NCBI RefSeq assembly: GCF_002803075.1
Contig: NZ_NNBK01000006.1
Span: forward strand, 186,001 to 250,000
From: Streptomyces sp. CB01373
Lineage (GTDB): Bacteria; Actinomycetota; Actinomycetes; Streptomycetales; Streptomycetaceae
Direction: 5' to 3'
Length of the DNA stretch: 64,000 nt
Shown here: positions 15,981 to 23,090 of the stretch, piece after piece
How positions within the stretch are numbered: the first letter of the stretch is position 1
Layout: the number at the start of each line of letters is the position of its first letter
Notes under the pieces: model-generated
What the model was told of the DNA's origin: nothing
Seen by the model: only the letters and a program-made list of their open reading frames with translations
Databases searched by the model: none
Program-made: the position numbers and the translations under genes

Positions 15981-17198
15981 ATGACGTCCATTCTCATCTT
16001 CGCCGCCGGAGTGGCGCTGCTGATCTACAGTGCCGAGAAGCTGATCACCTACCTGGTCGGCGCCGCGCGCGGCCTGGCGATCTCGCTGTTCCTGCTGGCC
16101 ATCGTGTTCACCGGGATCGAGTTCGACGACCTCGCGTTCGGTGTGGTGCTCAACGTCGAGGGCCTGGAGGACGTCGCGCTCGGCGTCGTCTTCGGAACCG
16201 TCATCTCGCTGTCGGGCCTGGTGCTCGCGATCGCCGCCCTCGTCGCGCCCTGCCGGGTGGAGATCCCCAAGGACTACATCGCGTTGTTCGCGGTCTCTCC
16301 ATTGATCCTGATCGTGCCGGCACTGCTCGGCGAGTTGGGGACCGTCTTCGCGATCGTTCTCGTCCTGCTGTTCGTGCTGTTCGTCGCCTACATCGCCTAC
16401 CGCGAGTCCCGTCGGGCGGTGCCGACGTTCAGAAGCACGGAAGTACTCGAAGCGGTGGACAGTCCCGAACTCGTCGGCGTCGCCGCCGGGGCGGCCGGGG
16501 GTGCGGGTGGTGGTGCCGGGGACCGGGACCAAGGCTCCGGTGGCCTCTACGAGACCGGCCAGGTCGGCGCGGGGAAGTCGGCCAACCGGCCGGGATGGAT
16601 GCTGCTCGTACTGGCGCTCCTTTCGCTGACCGGGATCGTCGTCGGCGCCTGGATCATGACGAAGGGAACCGAGGGCATCCTGGAGAACTTCGCGATCAGC
16701 GGCACTGTCTTCGGGGCGACGATCGCGACGCTGGTGCTGTCCCTGGAGGACATCTTCCTGACCGCGGAGCCGGCCCGGCGGGGCGCGCCCGCGATCGGTG
16801 TCGGCAACGTCATCGGCAGCGTCGTGTTCTCGGTGACCGCGAAGGTGGGCATCATCGCCCTGGCCGGCGGCGCGCTCGTGATCACCCCGGAAATCTTCAG
16901 CTGGCACCTGCCGGCCCTCGTGGCGATCAACGGGTTCGCCGCCTACGCACTTCTCACCGGGCACCTCAGGCGGTGGCACGGCGCGGTGCTGCTGGTGGCC
17001 TACATCGCCTACTGGGCCATCAGCTTCTCCGTTTTCGGTCTGGTTCCCGTCGACGACGCCCCGGGCTCCGACGACGACGCGCGGCGACCGGGCATCGAGG
17101 CACCGGCGGTACCGGGCGCGGCCGCCCATGCCCGCCCGGTATCACTCGGTTGGCAATACGCGCACGAGCCGTCATCGCCGAAAGTGTCGATAGTGTGA
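15981..17198 (+). CDS. Sodium/calcium exchanger family membrane protein
   Basis: A 405-residue protein with two homologous halves of four to five helices. Each carries an alpha-repeat-like acidic motif: FTGIEFDDLAFGVVLN in the first half and LVLSLEDIFLTAEPARRG in the second. A Gly/Ala/Asp-rich cytoplasmic linker of about 60 residues separates them. This matches the cation/Ca2+ antiporter (CaCA) layout. The C-terminal 40 residues are hydrophilic. GGGGAG precedes ATG 15981. The next gene encodes an EF-hand protein 35 bp downstream, so calcium is a reasonable guess for the ion. Confidence 0.85.
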   Translation: MTSILIFAAGVALLIYSAEKLITYLVGAARGLAISLFLLAIVFTGIEFDDLAFGVVLNVEGLEDVALGVVFGTVISLSGLVLAIAALVAPCRVEIPKDYIALFAVSPLILIVPALLGELGTVFAIVLVLLFVLFVAYIAYRESRRAVPTFRSTEVLEAVDSPELVGVAAGAAGGAGGGAGDRDQGSGGLYETGQVGAGKSANRPGWMLLVLALLSLTGIVVGAWIMTKGTEGILENFAISGTVFGATIATLVLSLEDIFLTAEPARRGAPAIGVGNVIGSVVFSVTAKVGIIALAGGALVITPEIFSWHLPALVAINGFAAYALLTGHLRRWHGAVLLVAYIAYWAISFSVFGLVPVDDAPGSDDDARRPGIEAPAVPGAAAHARPVSLGWQYAHEPSSPKVSIV

Positions 17199-17232
17199 CG
17201 GTCCGTGTCCGAACCACCTGGAGATCTCCGAG

Positions 17233-17772
17233 ATGACCACCTCCGTGCAGCTCGACCGCATCAAGACGCGCTTCGACAGCTGGGACGTGAACGGCGACGG
17301 CCGCATCGACAGGGCCGACTTCGACGCCGAGTCCAAGCGCATCCTCCGGGCCTTCGGCGAAGCTCCCGGCTCCCCGAGAAGCCGCGTGCTGAGCGACGCC
17401 TACCTGGGCATGTGGAACTTCTTCGCCGGCAAGGCCGGGATCGACAAGGAGAACGGCCGGCTGACCCCCGAGCAGTTCCACGACATCGTCAAGGAACACG
17501 TCCTGGAGAACGGCGGCACGGACTTCGGGAAGGCCGTCAAGCCGACCGTCCAGGCCATGATCGGGCTGGCGGACGTGGACGATGACGACCGGATCAGCCC
17601 CACCGAGTTCAAGACCTGGCTCGACGCCATGGGGGTCGAGAACATCGACCCGGCCGACGCGTTCCGCCAGATGCAGACCAACGGCGACGACCAGCTCTCC
17701 GCCGACGAACTGGTCCAGGCCGTCCGCGCCTACCACAGGGGCGAGATCGACGTACCGCTGCTCGGGCACTGA
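17233..17772 (+). CDS. EF-hand calcium-binding protein
   Basis: A 179-residue soluble protein of the calerythrin-like bacterial class. Clear EF-hand loops are DVNGDGRIDRADF (near residue 18), DVDDDDRISPTEF (near 115) and a weaker NGDDQLSADEL (near 153). A degenerate loop around KENGRLTPEQF makes four sites. No signal peptide. It lies 35 bp after the exchanger-like gene on the same strand and is followed by a strong hairpin. Role inferred as intracellular Ca2+ buffer or sensor working with that transporter. Confidence 0.92.
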   Translation: MTTSVQLDRIKTRFDSWDVNGDGRIDRADFDAESKRILRAFGEAPGSPRSRVLSDAYLGMWNFFAGKAGIDKENGRLTPEQFHDIVKEHVLENGGTDFGKAVKPTVQAMIGLADVDDDDRISPTEFKTWLDAMGVENIDPADAFRQMQTNGDDQLSADELVQAVRAYHRGEIDVPLLGH

Positions 17773-17817
17773 GCTGAGCCCCGACACACGCCGCGCGGGC
17801 TCGTCGCTGAAACCAGG

Positions 17818-17849
17818 TGAGGCACCTACTGAACCCAGTAGGTGCCTCA
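17818..17849 (+). terminator. Terminator after EF-hand gene
   Basis: A perfect 14-bp stem (17818-17831 with 17836-17849, loop AACC), followed by TTGTCTG, lies 46 bp after the EF-hand stop. It separates this operon from the convergent small membrane protein gene. Confidence 0.85.
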
Positions 17850-17960
17850 TTGTCTGCCACCGTCCATGCCGACCCGCACCCGGCAACAGCGGCGTCAGAC
17901 GTACGCGTTCACCCAGCGCAGCGCCCAGCTGACGAGGAAGAGGCCCATGGCACGAGCTCG

Positions 17961-18254
17961 TCAGGGCATGCCGCTGCCCTGCCGATGACGACCCGTGTGG
18001 CTCACCATCATCACGATGAGGCCGGTCAGCGCAAGCGGGCCGAAGGACAGGAGCCGGATGTCGGGATCGCTGCTCACCAGCCCGACGATCACCTGCAGGC
18101 AAAAGGCGAAGGCAACCACCAACTGACCCCAGCCATAGAGGGGAACGCGGCGGACCAAACGCCGGTTCCAGGGGAGCACCCAGCCACGGGTGATCGCCGC
18201 CGCGCCCGAGGCAGCGAAGAACACCGCCACCAGAGCAGAAGGTATGGCGATCAC
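17961..18254 (-). CDS. Small three-helix membrane protein
   Basis: A 97-residue protein from GTG 18254, preceded by AGGGAGGGG. It has about three hydrophobic helices (IPSALVAVFFAASGAAA; YGWGQLVVAFAFCLQVIVGLV; LSFGPLALTGLIVMMVS) and a short basic C-terminus. No family is recognised. It is the last gene before the tRNA-derived repeats, so it may belong either to the core chromosome or to the island edge. Confidence 0.65.
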   Translation of the reverse strand: MIAIPSALVAVFFAASGAAAITRGWVLPWNRRLVRRVPLYGWGQLVVAFAFCLQVIVGLVSSDPDIRLLSFGPLALTGLIVMMVSHTGRHRQGSGMP

Positions 18255-18346
18255 GGCCCCTCCCTGCGCGCCGGACCCACGCCGAACGCCCCGATGATCA
18301 TCACACTCGCCGCACGCCGCGTCCACGCGCTTCCGCAGCCCCGACC

Positions 18347-18370
18347 CGGGATTTGAACCCACGACCTCTT
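18347..18370 (-). repeat. tRNA-Pro 3'-end fragment A (old attachment site)
   Basis: These 24 bases are identical to 22031-22054 inside tRNA-Pro(CGG), covering its T arm and variable region. The similarity breaks at the anticodon arm, and the sequence that follows (near GAACGCGAT) is shared with fragment C. Such partial tRNA copies are left by elements that integrate into tRNA 3' ends. Confidence 0.75.
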
Positions 18371-18476
18371 GTCGGCAACGAACGCGATGGGGGCGTGTCG
18401 CGGTCCCGCCCGGCAGGGTGCTGAACCGGGGGACTACCTCTGGGGCAGTCCGCCACCGTCCAGGGGCGGTACCCAA

Positions 18477-18493
18477 TAACAAAAGTTTTGTTA
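18477..18493. promoter_or_regulatory. Palindromic operator overlapping the antitoxin promoter
   Basis: TAACAAAA-G-TTTTGTTA, perfect 8-bp arms, ends only 10 bases before the antitoxin ATG. It is strikingly A/T-rich for this genome. A -10-like TAACCT (18492-18497) overlaps it, and there is no ribosome site, so the mRNA may be leaderless. Autoregulation by the antitoxin is the likely purpose. Confidence 0.7.
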
Positions 18494-18503
18494 ACCTGGC
18501 TCC

Positions 18504-18782
18504 ATGGCCACCACCCCCGAACCCGCTCCCGGCGAAGGCCCTGTCCGCCCGGTCTCCGTCTCCCTCCACGAAGGCACCATCGCCGCCCTCAAGGCACGTA
18601 CCGGCAAGCGCGGCATGTCCGCCTACGTCGAAGCCCTCATTCAGCGCCAACTGGAGCGCGACCGCCTGCGCGAACTCATCGAAGACGCAGAAACCGAACA
18701 CGGCCCCGTCGACCAGGCAGCGGTCGAGGCCAAGCGAGCCGTCCTGCGTGGTGACACCGCGGGCTCGGCGGACGCCGCGTGA
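18504..18782 (+). CDS. Antitoxin, ribbon-helix-helix-like
   Basis: A 92-residue protein. Residues 16-55 fit a ribbon-helix-helix DNA-binding fold (RPVSVSLHEGTIAALKARTG then MSAYVEALIQRQLERD), followed by an acidic C-terminal segment (ELIEDAETEHGPVD) that would bind the toxin. ATG 18504 has no ribosome site, consistent with a leaderless transcript. It overlaps the downstream PIN gene by four bases (GTGA). The palindrome just upstream is a natural operator. It is encoded within the tRNA-Pro-associated island. Confidence 0.82.
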   Translation: MATTPEPAPGEGPVRPVSVSLHEGTIAALKARTGKRGMSAYVEALIQRQLERDRLRELIEDAETEHGPVDQAAVEAKRAVLRGDTAGSADAA

Positions 18783-19171
18783 GCGGCACCCTCGTCCTGG
18801 ACTGCGAGGGCCTGTCCAAACTCGTACGCCGCTCACCCGAGCTCACCGAGTGGCTGGCTGCGGCCGAGGCAGAGGACGTCCGCGTCATTACCAGCTCCGT
18901 CACCCTCGTTGAAGCCCGTGACCCCAAGATCAATCAGGCCCGCTTCGACTACGCCGTCTCGCGCGTCAACATCGTCCCGCCCGCCGAAGCCATCGCCCGC
19001 CACGCGAGCAAGCTGCTCGCGGCAGCCGGCCTGCACGGCCACAAATACGCCCTCGACGCCCTCGTGGCTGCCACCGCACTGGCCTCCCCCTCCCCAGTGA
19101 CCGTCCTGACGTCAGATCCCGAGGACCTCCACATGCTGTGCGGCCCCGGCGTCCACATCATCAAGATCTGA
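18779..19171 (+). CDS. PIN-domain toxin (VapC-like)
   Basis: A 130-residue PIN-like nuclease. Conserved acidic positions appear as LVLDCEGLSKL near the N-terminus, SVTLVEAR (Glu) in the middle, and HGHKYALDALVAATAL (Asp) in the C-terminal helix, then a last strand VTVLTSDPEDLHML. VapC family members cleave tRNA or rRNA when free of antitoxin. GTG 18779 is coupled to the antitoxin stop. The fit is to the PIN fold; the RNA target cannot be inferred. Confidence 0.84.
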   Translation: MSGTLVLDCEGLSKLVRRSPELTEWLAAAEAEDVRVITSSVTLVEARDPKINQARFDYAVSRVNIVPPAEAIARHASKLLAAAGLHGHKYALDALVAATALASPSPVTVLTSDPEDLHMLCGPGVHIIKI

Positions 19172-19383
19172 CGCAGTGCGATGCCGGGTCGGCGGAGACC
19201 TTTGACTCGCTGCCGCTGGAGAGCTACCCGGCCCTGATGCCTGCGGCCCCTCGCGTGTGGGGCTTCGGCGCCTTGCTCGTCGAGCGGACCCGGCGTCGGC
19301 TCTCGCCACACGCACCCGCTCACTCCCCGGCAGTGAGTTCATGATCCACTCTCCGCTCACTCCCGGAGGCTTCCTGAGAACGC
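19172..19383. other. Island spacer, no gene seen
   Basis: Between the toxin stop and a tRNA-type terminator I see only short non-conserved frames. The segment GACTCGCTGCCGCTGG around 19204 looks like debris of an unknown coding sequence, but nothing supports a gene. Confidence 0.35.
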
Positions 19384-19421
19384 ATCAGGCCCGGTCTCCT
19401 GAGAAGGAGACCGGGCCTGAT
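19384..19421 (-). terminator. Displaced tRNA terminator
   Basis: A perfect 17-bp stem (19384-19400 with 19405-19421, loop GAGA) sits 15 bp downstream, on the minus strand, of tRNA fragment B. The intact tRNA-Pro has an equivalent hairpin in the same place, so this is probably the original tRNA terminator pushed away by an integration. Confidence 0.75.
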
Positions 19422-19436
19422 CTGGTATTTCACCTG

Positions 19437-19479
19437 TCGGGGTGGCGGGATTTGAACCCGCGACCTCTTCGTCCCGAAT
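19437..19479 (-). repeat. tRNA-Pro 3'-half fragment B (old attachment site)
   Basis: 43 bases match 22021-22063 with a single difference (T stem G instead of A). The match runs from beyond the acceptor end through the T arm, variable region and part of the anticodon arm, then stops abruptly. That extent is the classic attL/attR core for tRNA-integrating Streptomyces elements such as pSAM2, which uses a tRNA-Pro gene. Confidence 0.85.
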
Positions 19480-20022
19480 GAGGCCCTGGAAGATCGCTAA
19501 CCTGCGATCCCTGCCAAAGGTGCAGCTCAGGGCGTTGCTCTGTGTTGGTTTGCATAGGTGTCCCACGGCGCCGCATTCAAGATCGTCTCCAGGATTTCTC
19601 CAGAAGACTGGCCTGTGGCTCAGTCGCGTTAGGTCACCACGAAGGCACCTGCAACAGAGCGCTAGCGACGAGGCCACAGCAACAACTGACGGATGAGCAG
19701 GCGGCAACGCACCGCGCGCGTAAGCCGCTCAGGAATGCCGCGTGGCGGTGAGTGGGCGCCGCCGACGCGTGGCTCAGGGCGTGGTGGGGCGTGGTCGCCG
19801 GCGCGGACGGCGGCGATGCCCGCCGCGCCGGACTCGGCTTCCCTGAGCGCGTCCTGCGCGACTTTGCACGGGGCAGCACGTTCGGTGTCCTGCATCCGGA
19901 GGAGATTGCCGCGCGCCGCGGTGTGCCTCAACGGGTGCATTGATGTGATGGACGCCAACTCTCTGTCACATTCGTCATTCGGGACTGCAGTGCTGACCCG
20001 GCGTTGAGGAGGCATCACCCAC
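19480..20022. other. Island spacer with possible gene remnant
   Basis: The first 200 bp look like attachment-site flank with unusual composition. A plus-strand frame at 19752-19943 (GTG, 63 residues, containing GFPERVLRDFARGSTFG) has Streptomyces-like codon use but starts directly after a stop codon and lacks a ribosome site, so it reads as the 3' remnant of a gene. The last 80 bp hold the promoter and ribosome site of the secreted protein. Confidence 0.35.
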
Positions 20023-21159
20023 ATGAGGTTTCGTATCCGTGCGCGGCTCGCAGCAACGGCGGCCGTCGCTGTCACGACGATCCTCTCGGTCGGCATGTCG
20101 GCGGCGGCCGCGCCGGTTGGACCAGCCGCCTCGAGACCGTTTCTCGGTCCCCTGCAGCGAGTGTCCGCCGTGGCATCGACAGTTCCCGGCAACGGTGACC
20201 AGAACCCCTACGGCACTGCCGTTGTCGAGCGCAGCATCGGCAACCTGCACCGTGGCAACATCCTGGTCAGCAATTTCAACAACAGTGCGAATGAGCAAGG
20301 AACAGGTTCCACGCTGGTTGAGGTGAGCCCACACGGTCAGGTGAGCCAGTTTGCCCAGATCGACGCAGGGAACCTGCCAGGGGCGTGCCCGGGCGGGGTC
20401 GGACTGACCACCGCACTGACCATCCTGCCGGGCGGGTGGGTGGTGGTGGGTAGCCTGCCGACAGCGGATGGCACCTCCGCCACGGCGCAGGCTGGATGCC
20501 TGCTGGTCCTGGACAGTCAGGGGCGCGTCCGCGAGACGTTCAGCGGCGATGGCATCAACGGCCCATGGGACATGACCGCGGTCAGTTCCGGTGACCGGAC
20601 CGACCTGTTTGTGACCAACGTGCTCAACGGTACGGTCGCAGCCGGCGGCAACATCGTGAACCGTGGCACGGTGCTGCGAATCGCGCTGCGCCGTCACGGT
20701 GACGAGCCGCCCCGCCGGGTCGGCACGACCGTGATCGGATCAGGATTCGGCGAGACGACCGACCAGGCGGCGCTCGTGATCGGGCCGACCGGCGTCGGTC
20801 TGCGTGGTGAGACGCTTTACGTTGCCGACACCGTCGGCAACCGGATCACCGCGATCCCCAACGCGCTCCGCCGGCTCCAAAGCGCCGGCATCGGCCGCAT
20901 TGTCAGCACGGACCGGCAGCTGAACGGCCCGCTCGGGCTGGCGATCGCGCCAGGCGGCAACATCCTGACGGTCAATGGTGGTGACGGCAACATTGTGGAG
21001 ACGACCCCCGGCGGTCGTCAGGTGGCCGTCCGCCGGCTGAACGCCAATGGTGCCCCGCCTGGTGCAGGGGCATTGTTCGGCTTGGCAGTGAACCTGCACA
21101 GGGACAAGGTCTACTTCGTCAACAACGCGTCCAACTTTCTGGACGTGCTGAGCCGATAG
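20023..21159 (+). CDS. Secreted NHL/beta-propeller-like protein, island cargo
   Basis: A 378-residue protein with a signal peptide (basic MRFRIRARL, hydrophobic core, cleavage probably after SAAAA near residue 30). Repeated blades of the NHL/SMP-30 kind follow: GNILVSNFNN, LFVTNVLNG, ETLYVADTVGNRITAIPN, GNILTVNGGDGNIVE, DKVYFVNNASN. ATG 20023 is preceded by GAGGAGG. Codon use is less G/C-biased than in core genes and no related gene is nearby, so it is likely horizontally acquired. Propellers of this class bind ligands or have lactonase-like roles, but no catalytic residues can be assigned. Confidence 0.82.
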   Translation: MRFRIRARLAATAAVAVTTILSVGMSAAAAPVGPAASRPFLGPLQRVSAVASTVPGNGDQNPYGTAVVERSIGNLHRGNILVSNFNNSANEQGTGSTLVEVSPHGQVSQFAQIDAGNLPGACPGGVGLTTALTILPGGWVVVGSLPTADGTSATAQAGCLLVLDSQGRVRETFSGDGINGPWDMTAVSSGDRTDLFVTNVLNGTVAAGGNIVNRGTVLRIALRRHGDEPPRRVGTTVIGSGFGETTDQAALVIGPTGVGLRGETLYVADTVGNRITAIPNALRRLQSAGIGRIVSTDRQLNGPLGLAIAPGGNILTVNGGDGNIVETTPGGRQVAVRRLNANGAPPGAGALFGLAVNLHRDKVYFVNNASNFLDVLSR

Positions 21160-21345
21160 CAGCAGCAATGCCGCGCAGGATCGCGGCGGTCGACCTGAAG
21201 AAGCGTCAGACCACGGGCAAAGTGAACGGCGTTGAGTACCAACCAGCTCGTGCCACGGCGAGCACGGCCGTACTCAGCACGAAGGGCCAGGTCCGAGGGA
21301 AACGCCATCCGACCGGAAAACTCCACGGTTCGCTGGGTACGGCGA
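21160..21345. other. Island spacer, no gene seen
   Basis: A plus-strand frame of 60 codons exists here but has no ribosome site or family look. Composition is moderate in G+C. I see nothing functional before the terminator at 21346. Confidence 0.35.
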
Positions 21346-21379
21346 GATAGCCCCTCGGGGTCGGTGCTGAGGGGCTATC
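21346..21379 (+). terminator. Hairpin after secreted propeller gene
   Basis: An 11-bp perfect stem, GATAGCCCCTC (21346-21356) with GAGGGGCTATC (21369-21379), about 190 bp after the stop. It could end the propeller mRNA or belong to the adjacent transposase remnant. Confidence 0.55.
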
Positions 21380-21403
21380 GGTGGTGCTGATCGGGATCGG
21401 TCG

Positions 21404-21499
21404 TCAGGCTCCTGCGGGGGTGAGGGTGACCTGGTGGCCGAGGGCGTTGAGTTGGCGGATGAGGTCGCGGGTGCGGCGGGCGGAGGGTCCAAAGAAGCT
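21404..21499 (-). pseudogene. Transposase C-terminal remnant
   Basis: The minus strand reads a 31-residue tail, ending RRTRDLIRQLNALGHQVTLT plus a few residues and a stop at 21404. This closing helix-strand pattern (GH-VTL at the end) resembles the C-termini of insertion-sequence transposases in Streptomyces. Upstream the sequence switches at once to tRNA fragment C, so only the end survives. Family assignment is uncertain. Confidence 0.4.
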
Positions 21500-21500
21500 G

Positions 21501-21520
21501 CGACCTCTTCGTCCCGAACG
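21501..21520 (-). repeat. tRNA-Pro fragment C (old attachment site)
   Basis: Twenty bases identical to 22046-22065 of tRNA-Pro(CGG), from the T-arm edge into the anticodon arm. The sequence that follows (CGATCAGAGC) is related to that next to fragment A, which suggests both derive from the same type of element arm. Confidence 0.7.
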
Positions 21521-21569
21521 CGATCAGAGCGTGCATGACCTTGATACGGAGCACTGACCTGCGCGTGCG

Positions 21570-21602
21570 CCGTCCCGGACCGTCCGCTTCAGTCCGGGAC
21601 GG
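21570..21602. terminator. Hairpin in island spacer
   Basis: An 11-bp perfect stem (21570-21580 with 21592-21602) and an 11-base loop in a gene-free part of the island. Possibly the terminator of a lost element gene. The sequence after it, up to 21760, holds no gene I can support. Confidence 0.45.
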
Positions 21603-21762
21603 TCGTGGTTCGGCTGCTCCGTTGGCCCCCTGTTTGGCCCCCAGGGGCGGGCTTCCGGGGCCGTGGAGGCGGATGGTTCGGGCCCGCCGGGTCCGCCTCT
21701 GGAGCAGGTTCTCCCAGGCTGCCCACGTACGACGGGCCCGGACGTGTAGTGCGCCGAGCCGG

Positions 21763-21942
21763 TTACCTACGGATGTGCACCGTGATCTGCCATCCAGCGG
21801 CAGCGGCGACGATCGCCGTCCCGAGCGGTACGTTCGCGGTGAGGCCGATCACCGCGCCAGCCGCAACACAGAGGGTGGAGAATCCGATCTGAGTCCAGGC
21901 CAGCGCGCTTCTGCCGGTCTCAGGGGACCCGGTAGGCGCCAT
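21763..21942 (-). CDS. Small membrane protein, island
   Basis: A 59-residue frame from ATG 21942 to TAA 21763. After a polar N-terminus (MAPTGSPETGRS) there are two hydrophobic stretches (FSTLCVAAGAVIGLTA and PLGTAIVAAAAGWQIT) and a basic end (HIRR). GGAGAGG abuts the start, too close for an ideal ribosome site. It resembles the small hydrophobic proteins (Spd-like) carried by Streptomyces conjugative elements, but that is by size and position only. It may be the last gene of a decayed element. Confidence 0.5.
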   Translation of the reverse strand: MAPTGSPETGRSALAWTQIGFSTLCVAAGAVIGLTANVPLGTAIVAAAAGWQITVHIRR

Positions 21943-21966
21943 CCTCTCCGGAGAGCCTCTGAGGAA

Positions 21967-22010
21967 CAGGTCAGGTCCGGTGCTGATCTCTCAGCACCGG
22001 ACCTGACCTG
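21967..22010 (-). terminator. Terminator of tRNA-Pro
   Basis: A perfect 20-bp stem (21967-21986 with 21991-22010, loop TCTC), 11 bp after the tRNA 3' end on the minus strand. The sequence differs from the displaced copy at 19384 although the placement matches. Confidence 0.85.
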
Positions 22011-22021
22011 GTGTCTCTCTG

Positions 22022-22095
22022 TCGGGGTGGCGGGATTTGAACCCACGACCTCTTCGTCCCGAACGAAGCGCGCTGCCAAGCTGCGCCACACCCCG
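22022..22095 (-). tRNA. tRNA-Pro (anticodon CGG)
   Basis: A complete 74-base cloverleaf without encoded CCA. Acceptor CGGGGTG pairs perfectly with CACCCCG; the D arm is GCGC/GCGC; anticodon stem CTTCG/CGAAG with loop TTCGGGA gives CGG; T arm GTGGG-TTCAAAT-CCCGC; discriminator A. The C1-G72 pair is the bacterial proline identity mark. It decodes CCG. Its 3' half is duplicated three times within 3.7 kb to the left, marking it as an integration target. Confidence 0.97.
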
Positions 22096-22127
22096 ATGTC
22101 GCTGCTGTCGCGGCGACGTCGTTTACT

Positions 22128-22961
22128 TTAGCCCACCGGTGGCCAGAGGCGAAATCCGGTTTTGGCGCGGCGGCGGATGGGGTTCGGGCGGGTGTGGTCG
22201 ACGGCCACGAGGAGGAGAGCCAGGGCGTAGAAGGCGAGGCCCAGGAGGAGCGCGGTGGCCAGGACGTGCTTGTAGCCGTGCTGGGATACGTCCAGGAAGG
22301 GGTGCAGATAGCGGTCGGGGGCGTCGGCGGGGAGCAGTTCGCCGCGGGTGAGGGAGAAGGCCAGGTAGGCCAGGGGGAAGAGCAGCCACGGCGCGGCCTG
22401 GTTCAGGTGGAGGCGGTCGGGCTCGGTGAGCAGGAGCCAGTCCAGGAGGGCGGCGATCGGGGCCGCCGTCAGCAGGATCACGGTGGCCGTCCTCTGCCAG
22501 AGCGGATGGATGCCGGGCTCGCCCGTGATCGAGAACGCCGGCGAGGTCCGGGTCAGCAGCGCGTGGTGCACGACGGCCGTGATCACGGAGTAGAGCACGG
22601 TCGCTCCGGTCAGCCAGGCCGGCAGCGGCCGGCGGGCCGTCCAGGCCCTGCGGGCCGAGAGGCAGAGGACCAGGGCGAGAAGGATGCTGCTCTGGATCGC
22701 GAACGCGCTCAGGACGCGGGCCGGGGAGCCGAGGTGCAGTTCCACGGCCACCGCGGCCACGATCGCCGCGGCGGTGAGGAGGCGGCAGACCGCCGCCCCG
22801 AGATGGCGGGTGGGCCCCATGACGGCGGCCGGGGGGACGAAGGAGGAGGGCATCAGCTTGACGATGCCCGGGATCACGGGGAGCTCCGGTATGTCCCGAG
22901 GTATGAAAGGCGTCGGAGGTATCTCCGGCACCTCGGGCAGTTCGGGGGTCTCGGCGGCCAT
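22128..22961 (-). CDS. Pr6Pr family membrane protein
   Basis: A 277-residue protein. The first 45 residues are Pro/Glu-rich and cytoplasmic (PELPEVPEIPPTPFIPRDIP), and six hydrophobic helices follow. The family is recognised by the segment PLAYLAFSLTRGELL, the FLDVSQHGYKH motif in the fifth loop and a HHALLTRTSP loop between helices three and four. Pr6Pr proteins have no established function. It lies just beyond the tRNA gene on the same strand; the tRNA is downstream of it. Confidence 0.82.
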   Translation of the reverse strand: MAAETPELPEVPEIPPTPFIPRDIPELPVIPGIVKLMPSSFVPPAAVMGPTRHLGAAVCRLLTAAAIVAAVAVELHLGSPARVLSAFAIQSSILLALVLCLSARRAWTARRPLPAWLTGATVLYSVITAVVHHALLTRTSPAFSITGEPGIHPLWQRTATVILLTAAPIAALLDWLLLTEPDRLHLNQAAPWLLFPLAYLAFSLTRGELLPADAPDRYLHPFLDVSQHGYKHVLATALLLGLAFYALALLLVAVDHTRPNPIRRRAKTGFRLWPPVG

Positions 22962-23090
22962 GCCCTCACGGTAGGGAGGGCGGACATAGGGGGCGATTCG
23001 GGTAGCCCGTACGGGTGACGGATTGCCGCACGGTGCCAGGCATGGCCGTGCGGCGGAAACCCTCCCGCCCCCGCCTGCGGCGCTATCCCG

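Noticed and set aside
19437..19479. Second functional tRNA-Pro
   Set aside because: Only the 3' half is present; there is no D arm or 5' acceptor strand, so it is an attachment remnant.
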